From Sneathiella sp. P13V-1 (lineage in GTDB: Bacteria > Pseudomonadota > Alphaproteobacteria > Sneathiellales > Sneathiellaceae): 64,000 nt of DNA. The first letter of the stretch is position 1. Every line of letters begins with the position of its first letter. Position numbers and translations under genes: made by a program. The notes beneath the pieces are model-generated. The model searched no databases, was not told the origin of the DNA, and was given only the letters and a program-made list of their open reading frames with translations. The stretch covers positions 868,001-932,000 of the forward strand of contig NZ_WYEU01000002.1 in NCBI RefSeq assembly GCF_015143595.1, given 5' to 3'. Of this stretch, positions 62,622 through 64,000 are shown piece after piece.

Positions 62622-63551
62622 CTATTGAGACAGAATAGATTTGTCCGCAATTTCCGCAAGGACGTCTTCGACTGTTTGCTGGAGGGTGCGGCCTGAGGTG
62701 TCGACAGAAATATCTGCACGCTCGTAAAGGGCTTCGCGGCTCGTCAGAATGCTTTTAAGTTCATCCATGGCTTCGGGGTTCCCCGCCATCGGACGTTCAT
62801 CCCCCTGCCCGCGCACACGGGTCATATGGTCCGTTGGTTCAGCCTTCAGCCAAATTGTATGATAGTGACGTAAGAGATAGTTGAAAGTCTCAGGTTCCGA
62901 GACAATACCGCCGGCGACTGCTAGTATAATTGAATCATTTGTGGCAACGATCCGTTCTACAGATTGCTTCTCCAGACGGCGATAACCTTCCTGTCCATAA
63001 AGGGCGATCACTTCATTGACCGGCATACCTGCGGCTTGTTCAATTTCCTCATTGAGCTCCAGAAATGGCAGATCAATTCGTTCCGACACCAAACGGCCAA
63101 TGGTAGACTTCCCTGCCCCGCGCAGTCCAATGAAAGCAATACGGCGAGATCTGCGTAAATTGGGATGATCTGGATCCAGAACCTCCAAAACGCGCATCCG
63201 CTGCTCTGACGTTGCCTGTTTATAGAGGGAAATGATGGATAGAAGTTTGGAAGAATATGGATCTTCTTCTCCTACCAGCCATTCAATCTTGTAATCAAGA
63301 GCTTCTGCAACACGGCGCAAAAGGACAATGGATATGTTTCCTGAACCGGTTTCAAGCTGCGCCAAATAGCGTTGAGAGACGCCAGAAATTTCTGAGAGTT
63401 TTTTGCGGGAAATGTTTTTTCTAGCGCGGGCTGATCTTACACGATCCCCAACTAATTCCAGAAAGTCGCTGTTACCATTCGCTGCCTCTACGACATCCTC
63501 CTCATTGGGGGATAGAGCTTTACTTCCGAATGTTGCGATTTCATTCACCAT
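62622..63551 (-). CDS. BoxR/BzdR-type regulator (HTH plus shikimate-kinase-like domain)
   Basis: A 309-residue fusion: residues about 33-95 are an XRE helix-turn-helix (ARARKNISRKKLSEISGVSQRYLAQLETG), and residues about 135-300 are a shikimate kinase-like domain with Walker A GLRGAGKS at 142-149. This layout is that of BzdR and BoxR, repressors of benzoate degradation that bind benzoyl-CoA with the kinase-like part. The adjacent thioesterase of hydroxybenzoyl-CoA type fits such a locus. Confidence 0.88.
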   Translation of the reverse strand: MVNEIATFGSKALSPNEEDVVEAANGNSDFLELVGDRVRSARARKNISRKKLSEISGVSQRYLAQLETGSGNISIVLLRRVAEALDYKIEWLVGEEDPYSSKLLSIISLYKQATSEQRMRVLEVLDPDHPNLRRSRRIAFIGLRGAGKSTIGRLVSERIDLPFLELNEEIEQAAGMPVNEVIALYGQEGYRRLEKQSVERIVATNDSIILAVAGGIVSEPETFNYLLRHYHTIWLKAEPTDHMTRVRGQGDERPMAGNPEAMDELKSILTSREALYERADISVDTSGRTLQQTVEDVLAEIADKSILSQ

Positions 63552-63624
63552 GAGTTCTCTTCTGCGTCACATACCGCTCAAATTAAAACGTCAAAACTCT
63601 ACATATATAAAACACTTACCGACT

Positions 63625-64000
63625 TTAGCCAACAATCAACGGCCCCACAATGGAGCGAATATCTTCAGGTGCTTTGCGCTTCACAAATTCATCCGCGACA
63701 ACAAAAACATTTACGAAGTTACCACTAAAACAATCCACGCCATTCTGACGACCTATCACGTGAAATGATATGGAACTTTCCCCCAATTTCTTGAGCTGCA
63801 CTTCACAAAGCAAAGGATGACGTGGCGTAACCGGGGAATGGAAATCCAGATCCAGATGCACGAAAGGTGTCCCGACATTTCGATCCAGATTAAGCCGATA
63901 CCAATCATCCCCCACATGTGTTTCCCACCAGGCGTCGATGGCTTCCAAAGCAAAATTGGGAAGACGCCCTGTATAGGCAATCTGTGCGGGATCACAATCA
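63625..64000 (-). CDS. 4-hydroxybenzoyl-CoA thioesterase-like protein (partial)
   Basis: The frame stays open to the right edge, so the start lies outside the window. The visible N-terminal part reads DCDPAQIAYTGRLPNFALEAIDAWWE, the hotdog motif of hydroxybenzoyl-CoA and related thioesterases with the catalytic aspartate. It is upstream of the BoxR/BzdR-type gene on the same strand, which suggests it belongs to a benzoyl-CoA (box) or related aromatic cluster that continues beyond the window. Confidence 0.82.
   Translation of the reverse strand, partial: DCDPAQIAYTGRLPNFALEAIDAWWETHVGDDWYRLNLDRNVGTPFVHLDLDFHSPVTPRHPLLCEVQLKKLGESSISFHVIGRQNGVDCFSGNFVNVFVVADEFVKRKAPEDIRSIVGPLIVG

Noticed and set aside
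1-64000. CRISPR array, prophage or insertion sequence
   Set aside because: I saw no regularly spaced repeats, no transposase or integrase motif and no phage structural gene. The only repeats are the A-B unit copies and short palindromes.

Overview
The window looks like a chromosomal segment of an alphaproteobacterium. Support comes from the form II Cox-type molybdenum hydroxylase cluster, the SOS boxes of the alphaproteobacterial type (GTTC-N7-GTTC) in front of recA, the NDUFS4-like complex I accessory subunit at the left edge, the NADP-type icd, the glycerol ABC importer of the rhizobial GlpSTPQUV kind and the two-domain cold-shock protein. A marine or aquatic heterotroph (Sneathiella-, Kordiimonas- or rhodospirillum-like) would fit, but the genus is a guess.

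Layout. 0-5.3 kb: partial complex I subunit, a secreted PA14 protein, tRNA-Pro, a thioesterase and a DUF192 protein, then a TPP riboswitch driving a thiZXY-type pyrimidine importer and a convergent two-domain cold-shock gene. 5.4-13.1 kb: one long Mrp/Mbh-type antiporter operon (E-F-G-A'B-C-D-D-x-D) with three proton-channel-like subunits. 13.1-14.6 kb: a ChaN-like lipoprotein and a convergent Panacea-like protein. 14.7-24.8 kb: coxG, coxSLM, coxDE, a split XdhC, a Moco-sulfur/cytidylyl fusion, an IscU-like scaffold and a DUF1289 protein, i.e. a molybdenum hydroxylase and its maturation factors. 25.1-30.1 kb: PadR regulator and an RND efflux pair. 30.1-41.9 kb: mostly housekeeping (pssA, psd, Atm1-like ABC exporter, LysM protein, cytochromes c, LOG, icd, a VPLPA-CTERM protein, recA). 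42.2-49.9 kb: an M56 peptidase/BlaI pair directly downstream of a six-gene glycerol ABC importer operon. 50.3-52.4 kb: a low-recognition accessory patch with a partly duplicated two-gene unit and a DUF2786-like gene. 52.5-56.5 kb: an orphan histidine kinase, DDAH and CreD. 56.8-62.5 kb: a GPH-type transporter, TetR regulator and a Baeyer-Villiger monooxygenase/esterase/short-chain dehydrogenase operon. 62.6-64 kb: a BoxR/BzdR-type regulator and a hotdog thioesterase cut by the right edge.

How parts work together. The most interesting regulatory pattern is a shared palindrome ACTAA-N4-TTAGT. It lies exactly between the -35 and -10 of the blaI promoter, and two versions centred 31 bp apart flank the TTGACA -35 of the glycerol importer operon that ends just upstream of blaI. 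This suggests that the BlaI/M56 pair controls itself and glycerol uptake. The other candidates for something new are the Mbh-like antiporter with three channel subunits and an 89-residue extra membrane protein, the leader hairpin in front of that operon, and the duplicated A-B unit at 50.3-51.8 kb. No CRISPR array, prophage or insertion sequence was recognised.
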